From Ancylomarina subtilis (GTDB lineage: Bacteria > Bacteroidota > Bacteroidia > Bacteroidales > Marinifilaceae), in NCBI RefSeq assembly GCF_004217115.1, contig NZ_SHKN01000001.1, positions 310,001-374,000 of the forward strand: a stretch of DNA of 64,000 nucleotides, written 5' to 3'. Positions 34,213-41,999 of the stretch are shown in pieces. The notes beneath the pieces were generated by a model. It was not told the origin of the DNA. It did no database searches and saw nothing but the letters and a program-made list of their open reading frames with translations. Positions within the stretch are counted from its first letter, which is position 1; every line of letters begins with the position of its first letter. The position numbers and the translations under genes were made by a program.

Positions 34213-34326
34213 GTGCTACAACAATGTATATACAAAATAGGCGAGATAGTAGTGAATTCAACGGTTGTAGCCCGCTTCAACTTCATCTCGGTTTGATAGG
34301 TTTGGAGCCCGCAATCGCCTACTTTG
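34213..34326. repeat. attC-like element, downstream copy (left half)
   Basis: Starts 1 nt after the effector stop with GTGCTACAAC (34213-34222), then ACAATGTATA, GAGATAGTAGTGAATTC, GGTTGTAGCCCGCTTCAAC and a GAGCCCGC/AATCGCCTACTTTG end, aligned with the element at 32561-32688. It lacks the terminal GTTGTAGCAC, being interrupted by the palindromic repeat at 34327, so it looks like the left end of an element. Confidence 0.75.
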
Positions 34327-34402
34327 CCCCGCTGGTGCGCGATTCTATCGCGTTCCTTGATATAAGATAAAAACCACACGATAAAATCGTTCGGTAGTGG
34401 GG
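34327..34402. repeat. Two facing palindromic (REP-like) repeats
   Basis: CCCCGCTGGTGCGCGATTCT begins one unit, and AAACCACACGATAAAATCG...GTAGTGGGG ends the other in reverse orientation, making a large inverted pair around a short spacer. The second unit (34374-34402) matches an inverted copy at 36659-36687 at 27 of 29 positions. Confidence 0.75.
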
Positions 34403-34434
34403 AAAGGCTCGCATTGCATGTGAGCCTTTTTTAT
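34403..34434 (+). terminator. Rho-independent terminator
   Basis: AAAGGCTCGCAT pairs with ATGTGAGCCTTT (one G-U), with a 3-nt loop and a T-rich tail. It would end transcripts running out of the CBASS operon. Confidence 0.75.
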
Positions 34435-34614
34435 ATCATTTACTCAAGCTCATACTTTAACTACCAACAAGCTAAAATTTTACTCAATATCTATTTAACA
34501 ATTGTATTTTTTTATTACATTTAACTGGACGTTCAAATTGATATCCAAATAAATTTTAAAGACTGAAACGCCGACAGTCCTATAGTATCGGTGTAAACCA
34601 AATATTTATATAAA

Positions 34615-34833
34615 ATGATTAAATTAAAAAACTTAGCTGGATCTAAAAAGCTTAGCTATTCAGAACAAAAAGTAATCTTGGGTGGACAACCTATGCCTCC
34701 TGCTAACTGTAGATGTTTTTGCTGGGAAAATCATGGTCCAGTAGATAGCTCATGTTTCCAAAGATGCCCTGATGGATCAGTTCCAGGTCAAATGGAAGGT
34801 AATGGAGATGATTGTCTACAGCCCTTATTTTAA
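34615..34833 (+). CDS. Double-glycine-leader Cys-rich peptide (RiPP/bacteriocin-like precursor)
   Basis: A 72-aa peptide. Residues 1-25 form a Bacteroidota-type leader (MIKLKNLAGSKKLSYSEQKV then ILGGQ) with a double-glycine cleavage site at Gly24-Gly25, as in precursors exported and cut by peptidase-containing ABC transporters. The ~47-residue core holds six Cys (NCRCFCWENHG, SSCFQRCPDG, DDCLQ) plus Gly, Pro and Asp turns, suggesting up to three disulfides or thioether bridges. No ABC transporter, radical SAM or LanM-like enzyme is in the window. Product activity is unknown. Confidence 0.75.
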   Translation: MIKLKNLAGSKKLSYSEQKVILGGQPMPPANCRCFCWENHGPVDSSCFQRCPDGSVPGQMEGNGDDCLQPLF

Positions 34834-35089
34834 AAGTAGTTAAGACTAGTATAAATCCCAGATTTGGAATTTATAAAAATTTAAAATCACCAAACTCTCA
34901 CTTGGTGATTTTAATTTAAAAGCCATTGACCTAAAAAGACTGTTTCTGTTAATTCTTCATTAAACTTTTTGCAATTCGATGTTTATTCTTTTTTCCAATT
35001 GGTTTGTTCTTCTTATTTGGAACAACGAAATATAAAAAATTAGAGAGGTAGAAATACCCGTTGTTAGTAGTTAATTGCAAGTTTAGCGG

Positions 35090-35121
35090 ATTATAAATGT
35101 CATCATTCGGAATCCATTACC
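35090..35121. repeat. 32-nt direct repeat, copy 1
   Basis: Starts ATTATAAATGTCATCATTCG and ends AATCCATTACC; identical over 32 nt to 36751-36782, with weaker similarity for ~50 nt further upstream of both. It lies just before the thioredoxin-like gene. Confidence 0.9.
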
Positions 35122-35136
35122 TTAAACACTCAAAAC

Positions 35137-35649
35137 ATGAAAAACAAATTCCTTTTTTTCAGCATTCTTATTAGCCTTCTTAGTTGCACGAGTAATAAAA
35201 AATATGAGTTAGCTTCTGATATTTATATTTTGGATAAAGAGAAGCCCATCGAATCATTCCAGGAATTAACCAATAAACTTCAGGGAAAAGCAATTTATAT
35301 TGACAGATGGGCTACCTGGTGTTCCCCATGTGTTGAAGAATTCAAGCATAATGAAGCCTTGCACAATTTCTTACATGAGAATAAAATCGAAATTGTGTAT
35401 CTGAATTCGGACACTGATCTTGAAGAGGAAAAATGGTTTGATTTTATTATTGATCACAAGCTGACGGGGAATCATTTAAGGTTAGATAGTCTTTTAAAAG
35501 CTGATCTCATTGATAAAGGAATTTTTATCCCGATGATTCCTCAATATATGGTAGTAAGCGAAAAGGGAGAAGTGATTACAAATAAAGCTTTTAGACCTAG
35601 TAGTGGTAAAAAGCTATATGAGCAGTTAGATAGCTTGTTAATTAAATAA
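35137..35649 (+). CDS. Thioredoxin-like (TlpA/ResA-type) lipoprotein
   Basis: A 170-aa lipoprotein. The signal peptide ends LLSCTSNKK with probable lipidated Cys17. The mature part is one thioredoxin-fold domain with active site WCSPC at Cys62 and Cys65 (WATWCSPCVEEF) and a cis-Pro segment IPMIPQYMVVSE; the second helix region fits TlpA/ResA proteins that reduce or exchange disulfides in the periplasm. It is 304 nt downstream of the GG-leader peptide and 122 nt before a Cys-containing lipoprotein. A role in folding or maturing these Cys-rich products is inference. Confidence 0.85.
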   Translation: MKNKFLFFSILISLLSCTSNKKYELASDIYILDKEKPIESFQELTNKLQGKAIYIDRWATWCSPCVEEFKHNEALHNFLHENKIEIVYLNSDTDLEEEKWFDFIIDHKLTGNHLRLDSLLKADLIDKGIFIPMIPQYMVVSEKGEVITNKAFRPSSGKKLYEQLDSLLIK

Positions 35650-35770
35650 TGTGTGCTGACTTCATTGAATACCATAGCAAGTGTGCCCCTTAAGGTATAA
35701 TAAAACCGAAATAAGGCATAGCTCATTATACAGTAGCAGGATGCGATCTTATTATTATAACTAAAACAGA

Positions 35771-36616
35771 ATGAAAAAACATATTTTAATTTTATCGTTT
35801 ATAGCGTTTTGTCTAGTCGGGTGCCAATCGGCTAAAGAAAAAGAGCATCAGTATATTCAGACTTTTTTTGACAGTATGACGGAATTTAGATGTTCTGATA
35901 GTACACGAAATAAAGTTCAGCTTAATTTCCGTTATTTTGGTTTTAATCAGGAAAAGGGGACGCTGGAATTTCATATTCCGGATAGTGTCAAATTTGCTGA
36001 TTTTTACAATGCTTATTCAAATCGGATTAGTAATGCATACTATACAAGCCTCAATGCAAAAGGAGGTGAATGTGTTGATTCTTTGTTTGTAGCACAAGAA
36101 TGTAATTGTGATAAGGTTAGAGAGAGCATTACCGAGTATTATTGTAATGACAGTGTTTTTGCAGGAATCTTCAATACGGCTTTTTCATCTTATTATATGA
36201 ATAAAACGGAAACTAAACAAAAAAAGACTTGTATTGGAATAGACAGCTTGTTGCAGATTTCTTTTGCATATATTGATATTGCCGGATATATTCCGGATAG
36301 AGGTTTTGCTTTTCACTTTGGATGTGGAGCACCACCTTTTGCTTACAAACTAGAAAATAAAGTTAACTTTTTAATTGCCGGATTCTGTCAGGAAGCATTG
36401 AATGATCCAAAGTTGCGAAAGGTACATCTTCAAATCATGAAGAGTTTAGGTGAGAAGATTGAAGCTGAAGAAGGGAGTATGAAAAATCCGGATGAAATAT
36501 GTAAAAAGTATGAAAAAGAGCTTTATAGAATGCTTATAGAAGATGGAACGCTTAAAAAAACGCTCTTAGAATATTACGAAACCAGAAAAGATATTGAGCC
36601 CTTTGAAATTATTTAG
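35771..36616 (+). CDS. Lipoprotein with conserved-looking Cys residues, unknown
   Basis: A 281-aa lipoprotein with lipobox FCLVGCQSA (Cys18). No domain recognised. Residues ~35-240 hold several Cys in spaced pairs (GGECVDSLFVAQECNCDKVR, ITEYYCND, KTCIGID, HFGCGAPP), so disulfides are likely. The C-terminus is helical and charged. It follows a thioredoxin-like gene and both lie between copies of the 32-nt direct repeat, suggesting they moved or duplicated as one unit. Function unknown. Confidence 0.7.
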   Translation: MKKHILILSFIAFCLVGCQSAKEKEHQYIQTFFDSMTEFRCSDSTRNKVQLNFRYFGFNQEKGTLEFHIPDSVKFADFYNAYSNRISNAYYTSLNAKGGECVDSLFVAQECNCDKVRESITEYYCNDSVFAGIFNTAFSSYYMNKTETKQKKTCIGIDSLLQISFAYIDIAGYIPDRGFAFHFGCGAPPFAYKLENKVNFLIAGFCQEALNDPKLRKVHLQIMKSLGEKIEAEEGSMKNPDEICKKYEKELYRMLIEDGTLKKTLLEYYETRKDIEPFEII

Positions 36617-36658
36617 GAATAAGATGAAATTGTTTCGCTTAGTAACTTCATTATCATG

Positions 36659-36687
36659 CCCCGCTACCGCACGATTTTATCGTGTGG
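36659..36687. repeat. Palindromic (REP-like) repeat
   Basis: CCCCGCTACCGCACGATTTT then ATCGTGTGG; matches the inverse of 34374-34402 at 27 of 29 positions. It holds a CACGA/TCGTG mini-stem. Confidence 0.75.
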
Positions 36688-36750
36688 TAAGTAATAAAAA
36701 TAATAAATTTTAGTAGTTAAAAGTAAATTGTAGGTTTACTATGAGTCGTA

Positions 36751-36782
36751 ATTATAAATGTCATCATTCGGAATCCATTACC
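36751..36782. repeat. 32-nt direct repeat, copy 2
   Basis: Identical to 35090-35121, same orientation, 1661 nt downstream. Followed by CCCCAAACCC and CTTTAGGGGACTTAGGGG, similar to parts of the 111-nt array at 29155. It precedes the DJ-1-like gene. Confidence 0.9.
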
Positions 36783-36924
36783 CCAAACCCATGAAGGCGC
36801 TTAAGTTAGATCTCCTTTAGGGGACTTAGGGGTCGGGAACTGAGCTCAGCGAAACTCATCGTTCAGAACATTAAAAAATAAAGCGAAAAATATTAGATTA
36901 GCTTAAAATATAAAAGAGATTGTA

Positions 36925-37500
36925 ATGAATAAAATACATGTATTCCTTTTTGACGGTTTTTCAGATTGGGAAATCTCCTATCTGACATCAGAAATTAATA
37001 AGAGTGAAGCGTTTGAATTGGTATACTTTTCCAAAGATGGGAATCCGGTAATTTCAATGGGAGGATTACAGATTATGCCAAGGACATCGCTTGCAGACTT
37101 GAAATCCAATGATGTTGATTTGTTGATCTTACCCGGAGGAACAGCTTGGGAAAAAGGTGAAAATAAAGAAATAGAAAAATTGACGATAGAGCTATTTGAA
37201 TCAGGAAAACCCCTTGCTGCAATTTGTGCTGCAACCGCTTTTCTTGGACAATTGGGGCTGTTGGATCATGTGAAACATACCAGTAATGATTTAAATTATT
37301 TAAAAGCCGTTGTGCCAACATATCGCGGAGATAAAATGTATCAAAACGTATTGGCATTTACGGATGAAAATATTATTACTGCCAATGGAATTGCTCCCAT
37401 AGAGTTTGCGAGAGAAATTTTTAAGACGATTGATTTGTATTCAGAAGAAAGAATTGAAAAGTGGTTTCAATTGTTTAAAAACGGCGTTTGGTCTGAATAA
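36925..37500 (+). CDS. DJ-1/PfpI family protein
   Basis: A 191-aa cytosolic protein of the DJ-1/PfpI superfamily, which includes glyoxalase III, isonitrile hydratase and stress-protective members. The nucleophile-elbow Cys101 is in AAICAATAFLGQ, Glu16 is in FSDWEISYLT, and LLILPGGTAWEKG is the usual glycine-rich strand-turn. The His of the Cys-His pair could be in LLDHVKHT. It fits the type 1 glutamine amidotransferase-like group often found as a solo gene. The substrate cannot be fixed. Confidence 0.88.
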   Translation: MNKIHVFLFDGFSDWEISYLTSEINKSEAFELVYFSKDGNPVISMGGLQIMPRTSLADLKSNDVDLLILPGGTAWEKGENKEIEKLTIELFESGKPLAAICAATAFLGQLGLLDHVKHTSNDLNYLKAVVPTYRGDKMYQNVLAFTDENIITANGIAPIEFAREIFKTIDLYSEERIEKWFQLFKNGVWSE

Positions 37501-37535
37501 ATAAAGCACCTCCTTTTAGTGTGTGATTGATTTGT

Positions 37536-37572
37536 CTCCACTTGGTTTCGCTTATATCGTGTGGGAGTGGAG
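37536..37572. repeat. Palindromic element
   Basis: CTCCACT (37536-37542) pairs with AGTGGAG (37566-37572); its inner part TATCGTGTGG resembles the REP-like repeats at 34374 and 36659. Confidence 0.4.
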
Positions 37573-37655
37573 CATATTTCGTGAATATAGACCAAGCGAG
37601 CCTGAATATGCGATTCTCGTTTCGGATAAGAGTAGAGGAAAGCTTTAGATGAGGC

Positions 37656-37687
37656 TTGTTTCAAAATTCAGAATTAATGTATTTTTG
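37656..37687 (+). promoter_or_regulatory. Promoter of the pteridine-reductase-like gene
   Basis: TTG at 37656-37658, a 21-nt spacer and TATTTTTG at 37680-37687; the ATG follows 25 nt later. Confidence 0.6.
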
Positions 37688-37712
37688 CAGAGAAGCTATT
37701 TAAGATAAGAAT

Positions 37713-38435
37713 ATGAAAACCAAAACAGCATTAATTACAGGATCGGCCAAACGAATAGGAAACGAGTTAGCTCTTCATTTGGCGAAGCAGTCGTGGAGTC
37801 TGGCACTTCATTACAATACCTCGAAAGGGGAGGCGATGGCTTTGAGAGATTACCTTAAAGCCCTTTATCCTAATCAGGTATTTAAGGTGTTTTGCTGTGA
37901 TTTGTCTGACGAGCTTGCTTGTGAATCTTTAATCTCAGAGGTCAGTGAGGAATTGGGTCAGATTGATCTGTTGATTAATAATGCTTCTGTTTTCACTCCA
38001 GCTTCGATTAGAGATACAGGTTTAGATCTGATCAACGAACAGATGAATATCAACTTTAAAGCGCCCTTTATTTTAATGCGTGATTTCGCGAATATCTGTA
38101 AAAGGGGAGTCATCGTAAACTTTCTGGATACACGAATAAGCAAGTATGCATCTGACTATGCGGCTTATAGTTTGTCAAAGGTTGCCTTATCTCATCTCAC
38201 TCAAATGGGCGCTTTGGAATTTGGACCCGATATTAGAGTCAATGGTATTGCTCCGGGTTCAACAATTGCTCCACCCAATGCTGCTGCCAATTACTTAGAA
38301 GACCGGGCTGCTAAAACTCCCATGAAAGAACCCGGTGGTATACAACCCATACTAAAGTCGTTGGATTATATCATCGACAATAACTTTCTTACAGGGCAAA
38401 TATTATACTGCGACGGCGGTGAGCAGCTGATTTAG
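37713..38435 (+). CDS. SDR oxidoreductase, pteridine reductase/FolM-like
   Basis: A 240-aa NADPH-dependent short-chain dehydrogenase. The nucleotide motif TGSAKRIG (9-16) carries the Arg14 typical of pteridine reductases. In place of the usual catalytic Ser there is Asp139 (VNFLDTR), followed by Tyr152 and Lys156 (YAAYSLSK), the D-Y-K set of PTR1 and FolM. IRVNGIAPGSTIAPP is also typical. It therefore probably reduces dihydropterin or dihydromonapterin, not a fatty acid or sugar. The Nudix gene 128 nt downstream is convergent, so it is not an operon mate. Confidence 0.82.
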   Translation: MKTKTALITGSAKRIGNELALHLAKQSWSLALHYNTSKGEAMALRDYLKALYPNQVFKVFCCDLSDELACESLISEVSEELGQIDLLINNASVFTPASIRDTGLDLINEQMNINFKAPFILMRDFANICKRGVIVNFLDTRISKYASDYAAYSLSKVALSHLTQMGALEFGPDIRVNGIAPGSTIAPPNAAANYLEDRAAKTPMKEPGGIQPILKSLDYIIDNNFLTGQILYCDGGEQLI

Positions 38436-38563
38436 TAATAACTTCGCTTTCAAATGAGATTTTGCGTTTCATGAGCTTTGTGAATGAACTAAACTTCATT
38501 TTTAGCGATCTTGTGCAAGTAGATAAAATGATTAAAACACTCAGGCGGTATTGATTTGTTGCC

Positions 38564-38965
38564 TTATTTGTAATGGCTTGTGAGTTTATCAACAATGGGC
38601 AGGTCAGCTTCGGCCCAATCGAGTTTTTGCATTTTATCTATGTCGAGCCATTGTATCTGTTGATGTGCTAAAAGTTGAAAATCGCCCTCTGTGTGATTTA
38701 CAAAGTAGGCTTTTAGCTTGATGATTTTGTCTCCATAGTCGTGCGTATTCTCACACAGAAATTTCCCGCAAGTCGATTGAATTGCAAATTCCTCAAAAAG
38801 TTCTCTTTCCAGGCATTGCTCGGGACTTTCGTTCGGTTCAATCTTTCCACCTGGGAATTCCCATTTACCACCCTGTTCGCTGCAGTCTTTTCGTTGTGCA
38901 CAAAGAAAGCGATTACCCTTTCGGATAATCGCGGCTGTAACTTCGATGATTTTTTTCGACTTCAT
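38564..38965 (-). CDS. MutT-like Nudix hydrolase
   Basis: A 133-aa Nudix hydrolase with the full box GGKIEPNESPEQCLERELFEEF (G, then E and REL-EE with correct spacing, about 42-62). The start AAIIRKGNRFLCAQRKDCSE and QHQQIQWLDIDKM fit the MutT/CTP pyrophosphohydrolase group, which cleaves (d)NTPs such as 8-oxo-dGTP or modified cytidine nucleotides to protect nucleic acids. Substrate choice is uncertain. It is followed 15 nt away on the same strand by no gene upstream except the DUF819 gene at 38980, whose end precedes its start, so they may form one transcript. Confidence 0.88.
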   Translation of the reverse strand: MKSKKIIEVTAAIIRKGNRFLCAQRKDCSEQGGKWEFPGGKIEPNESPEQCLERELFEEFAIQSTCGKFLCENTHDYGDKIIKLKAYFVNHTEGDFQLLAHQQIQWLDIDKMQKLDWAEADLPIVDKLTSHYK

Positions 38966-38979
38966 ATTTAAGATGTCTG

Positions 38980-40149
38980 CTAGCTTAGAAATACGGCTAT
39001 GGAAACACCTACAAATGTGCCAATAATATAACCTAAAATCCCTACGAGAATTCCAGGAGTAATGAGTTTCTTTTGTCCCATTGAGGCAGCCATTGGCGCT
39101 GCAACTGATGGTCCCATAATATTAGCTGCCGAAGAAATAACCACTTCGTAAACGTCGAGTTTGAATAGTTTTGCCAGTGCCAGTAAGAAAACGAAATGAA
39201 ACATCATGATAACGATATAGAATGCCAGAATAGCAGGTCCAATTTCGAAAATTTGATGAATATTCGTTGCGGCACCAATTACGGCTAAGAAAATATACAT
39301 CATCCAGATACCAATTGAGAAAGCTGTATTTTCTAATGCTTTCAGTTGTTTTGGGAAAAGGTTGGCAGCCAATACTGCAAATAGCGTAATAAGTAGAATA
39401 CTTAAGTTAATGTCGGTCTGAATCAATCTCTCTAAATACGGAGCGATAAATGTTCCTGCCCCGGCGATAAGTGCCGCAATGAAAACAGAAACAGCAATGC
39501 GTTCCAGAGTCATAGGGTATTCATTCTTCTGACTGCCTTCATTAGAGTCGATTTCGTTCTCTTTTTTTGGTTTGACAAAGAAACGCGATAGAAACACCAA
39601 AGAGGGGGTTAGGAATAAGAAAAGTGTGTATAAATTCGAAACCAAATTATCCACGGCGATTGTGGCTGTAAACATTGGGTTTGTGCTGAAATTTAAACTT
39701 TCTGCAGCTGCAATAAAATTGACACTTCCTCCGATCAGTGTGGCTGCAATTACGCCAGCTGTATTCCCACTATCAGCACCCAAATCAATTAACGAAACGG
39801 CAAGGAAACAGCCTAAGACAATTCCTATAGCTCCGATAATATAGGCTAAAAGTAATTTCCCGCTTTCCTTCACAATTTTCGTTAGGTTTGAACTAAACAA
39901 AAGCATGGGGATGGAGATGGGAATAAAATAGGTGAAGACCATATCGTATACCTCAACTTTGACATTGGGGTTCGATGCAACGGGAAGAACACCCAACATG
40001 GCTAATATTGACATGGATATCATGGTAACCAATATACCCGATAGTTTTCCAAACCATTTTTTGTGTTCAGAATAGATACCAAAAGCTGCGGCACCTGCTA
40101 CAATAAAAAAGAGAATAAAATGACTGTCGGGAGAGATAATTGAATCCAT
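38980..40149 (-). CDS. DUF819 family membrane protein
   Basis: A 389-aa integral membrane protein of the DUF819/YjcL type with about ten to eleven helices, including GFFVAGAAAFGIYS near the start and MGPSVAAPMAASMGQKKLIT near the end. AIGIVLGCFLAVSL and TAGVIAATLIGGSVNFIAAA are typical of transporter-like proteins in the sodium/solute transport superfamily. The substrate is unknown. Its stop is 14 nt before the Nudix start on the same strand, suggesting co-transcription. Confidence 0.85.
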   Translation of the reverse strand: MDSIISPDSHFILFFIVAGAAAFGIYSEHKKWFGKLSGILVTMISMSILAMLGVLPVASNPNVKVEVYDMVFTYFIPISIPMLLFSSNLTKIVKESGKLLLAYIIGAIGIVLGCFLAVSLIDLGADSGNTAGVIAATLIGGSVNFIAAAESLNFSTNPMFTATIAVDNLVSNLYTLFLFLTPSLVFLSRFFVKPKKENEIDSNEGSQKNEYPMTLERIAVSVFIAALIAGAGTFIAPYLERLIQTDINLSILLITLFAVLAANLFPKQLKALENTAFSIGIWMMYIFLAVIGAATNIHQIFEIGPAILAFYIVIMMFHFVFLLALAKLFKLDVYEVVISSAANIMGPSVAAPMAASMGQKKLITPGILVGILGYIIGTFVGVSIAVFLS

Positions 40150-40281
40150 AATGTGTTTTTAGAAATTGAGCCGCAATTTAGTAAAATTGTATTTTATTGG
40201 GCAGGAATTTATTGTTTTTGTAAAGTAGATCGTTTTTATTGAATCGTTGCTAAAACGATTTGCAGTAAGGAGCAGGTCCGT

Positions 40282-41322
40282 TTATTTTTTTCCAAAGAAA
40301 TGATGAAACAAGCCTTTTATTAGAATAGAAAAAGGCATGGGTTTTATACCAAGCGCTCTGTTTGCCCGACTAATTTTATAAATCAGGTTCATGTGTTTTA
40401 TAATTTCACGGTAAGCTTTAAATAAGGAATAATCTGGATCGTAAATATGAGCCGGTTCCGAATTGGTTCCGTTAATCTCTAATACTTTGATGTTTTCACC
40501 CTCGTACAAGTCTCGGATACTGTTGACTTTAATATCGAAACGACCATAATAGAATCCGTCTAATGGCTTTGAGATTTCCCTGAAAACCTTTACCAATTGA
40601 TCGTTTATCAGATGAGTGCCATCCAGAAATGTGGTTCCCCGACAATGGTTTCCTATGGGTTCTATTTTAAAGGTGATGCCCTCAGGTATAATCAGGTTCC
40701 ATTTGTTTGAATATTTGGCTTTTAGATATTTCAGACGTGATTTAGCTCTGAAATTTTTGGAAACCAACTTGCCGAAAGGATCTCGTCCATTACCTGTTAT
40801 GCTCAGAAATTCTTTCATAACCACAGAGCTGATGCCATCTTGTGTGCTGTTTGGAAATCGATGATAGAAAATACCCAATTCGATGGGATAATCAACAAAT
40901 TCCTGAATGATTAAGTCCTCAGTAATGATTTTTAGATAGTTTTTCAGAGCAAGTTCATCGTCGATCTTCTCCACACCACGTCCACGTTCTCCAATATTGG
41001 GTTTTGCAACAATAGGGAAAGCGATGTCTTTTTCCTGCATCAAATGAATAATCTCATCGGCGGAAGTATCTTTCTCAGTAAAAAAGTCTTTTGTATGGTA
41101 TTGGGGAGACAGAGAGTTGAGTAGTTTGGTTTTATCTGTTCCATATGCTCCTCCAAATGCCATTCCAGGATTTGTTGTTGTGAAATAGCTAAAAGATCTG
41201 CTTTTTAAGGCTAAAACAAATCCATATAAAAACATGGGGGCATAGAAAAACCATGATGGCCAAAATTCAAATTTGATCCATTTGAGAATAAATTGCGGGT
41301 AGTATCTTTTTTTTCGGGGCAT
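40282..41322 (-). CDS. ATP-grasp domain protein
   Basis: A 346-aa protein. Residues 1-45 contain a hydrophobic stretch (PSWFFYAPMFLYGFVLALKS), possibly a membrane contact, then a lid-like region and the ATP-grasp core: FPIVAKPNIGERGRGVEKID (P-loop-like), IIQEFVDYPIELGIFYHRF and FYYGRFDIKVNS ... IKVLEINGTNSEPAHIYDP, where the D and E-N residues would bind metal and ATP. The fold joins acids to amines or similar groups in peptide-like or wall-associated products, but the substrate is unknown. No ligase partner is adjacent. The end shows a basic C-terminal tail. Confidence 0.8.
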   Translation of the reverse strand: MPRKKRYYPQFILKWIKFEFWPSWFFYAPMFLYGFVLALKSRSFSYFTTTNPGMAFGGAYGTDKTKLLNSLSPQYHTKDFFTEKDTSADEIIHLMQEKDIAFPIVAKPNIGERGRGVEKIDDELALKNYLKIITEDLIIQEFVDYPIELGIFYHRFPNSTQDGISSVVMKEFLSITGNGRDPFGKLVSKNFRAKSRLKYLKAKYSNKWNLIIPEGITFKIEPIGNHCRGTTFLDGTHLINDQLVKVFREISKPLDGFYYGRFDIKVNSIRDLYEGENIKVLEINGTNSEPAHIYDPDYSLFKAYREIIKHMNLIYKISRANRALGIKPMPFSILIKGLFHHFFGKK

Positions 41323-41486
41323 AGGTTAGATTTTGCTACTTAAATATATAAGAAATATGCATATTCCAGTGATGATGGTGTAAAAAAGATCTGAAAATCT
41401 TAAATGTGCAGTGAGTTAAAATTCATCTGGATAGAATTCTATTTTTTGACTTGATTTTAATATCTTGTTTTAGAAAAAAAAAGTCT

Positions 41487-41999
41487 ATGCAAATTATAAA
41501 CGCTTCTAAAGAAATATGCGGACAGCTATTTCATCTGTGTGAGAATTTAAAAAGGGACGAGTACTCTAATTGTTCGTCTCTGTTGTTAGGCAGTTCAATA
41601 GGCAAGCACATGCGTCATATTATTGAATTCTTCGATATATTAAGAGAAGGTTCTGAAGTTGGCGAAATCAATTACGATACGCGTGTACGATCTGGTCAAA
41701 TAGAAAATGATCCACTGGTAGCCAAGGATAGACTGGCTTTAATTATAGCCTGGTTAGAAGAACTATCAGTGAACAAAAATTTAAGCTTGTATCTTAATTT
41801 TGATCAAGATAGCAGGGCCGTTAAACAAGTCAAGTCGAATTTGATGCGTGAGTTGGCTTATAATTTAGAACATGCTATTCATCACATGGCACTGATACGC
41901 ATTGCACTTAATCAGCAATTCCCAGATGTAAGGGTTGACGCAAATTTTGGAGTTGCCTATTCAACAATTCGTTATAACAAAGACCAATGTGCACATTAA
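41487..41999 (+). CDS. DinB-like four-helix protein
   Basis: A 170-aa protein with the DinB/YfiT-like four-helix layout: His residues in SIGKHMRHIIEFFDIL and HAIHHMALIRIALNQQ sit where the family binds a metal ion. Members include thiol transferases and stress proteins; no substrate can be given. The ATG at 41487 is preferred over the upstream TTG at 41451. It overlaps the next gene by 13 nt (41987-41999), so the two are translationally coupled. Confidence 0.8.
   Translation: MQIINASKEICGQLFHLCENLKRDEYSNCSSLLLGSSIGKHMRHIIEFFDILREGSEVGEINYDTRVRSGQIENDPLVAKDRLALIIAWLEELSVNKNLSLYLNFDQDSRAVKQVKSNLMRELAYNLEHAIHHMALIRIALNQQFPDVRVDANFGVAYSTIRYNKDQCAH

Noticed and set aside
32561-34326. A classical mobile integron
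   Set aside because: No intI in the window and the terminal cores do not match the usual attC consensus; kept only as attC-like.
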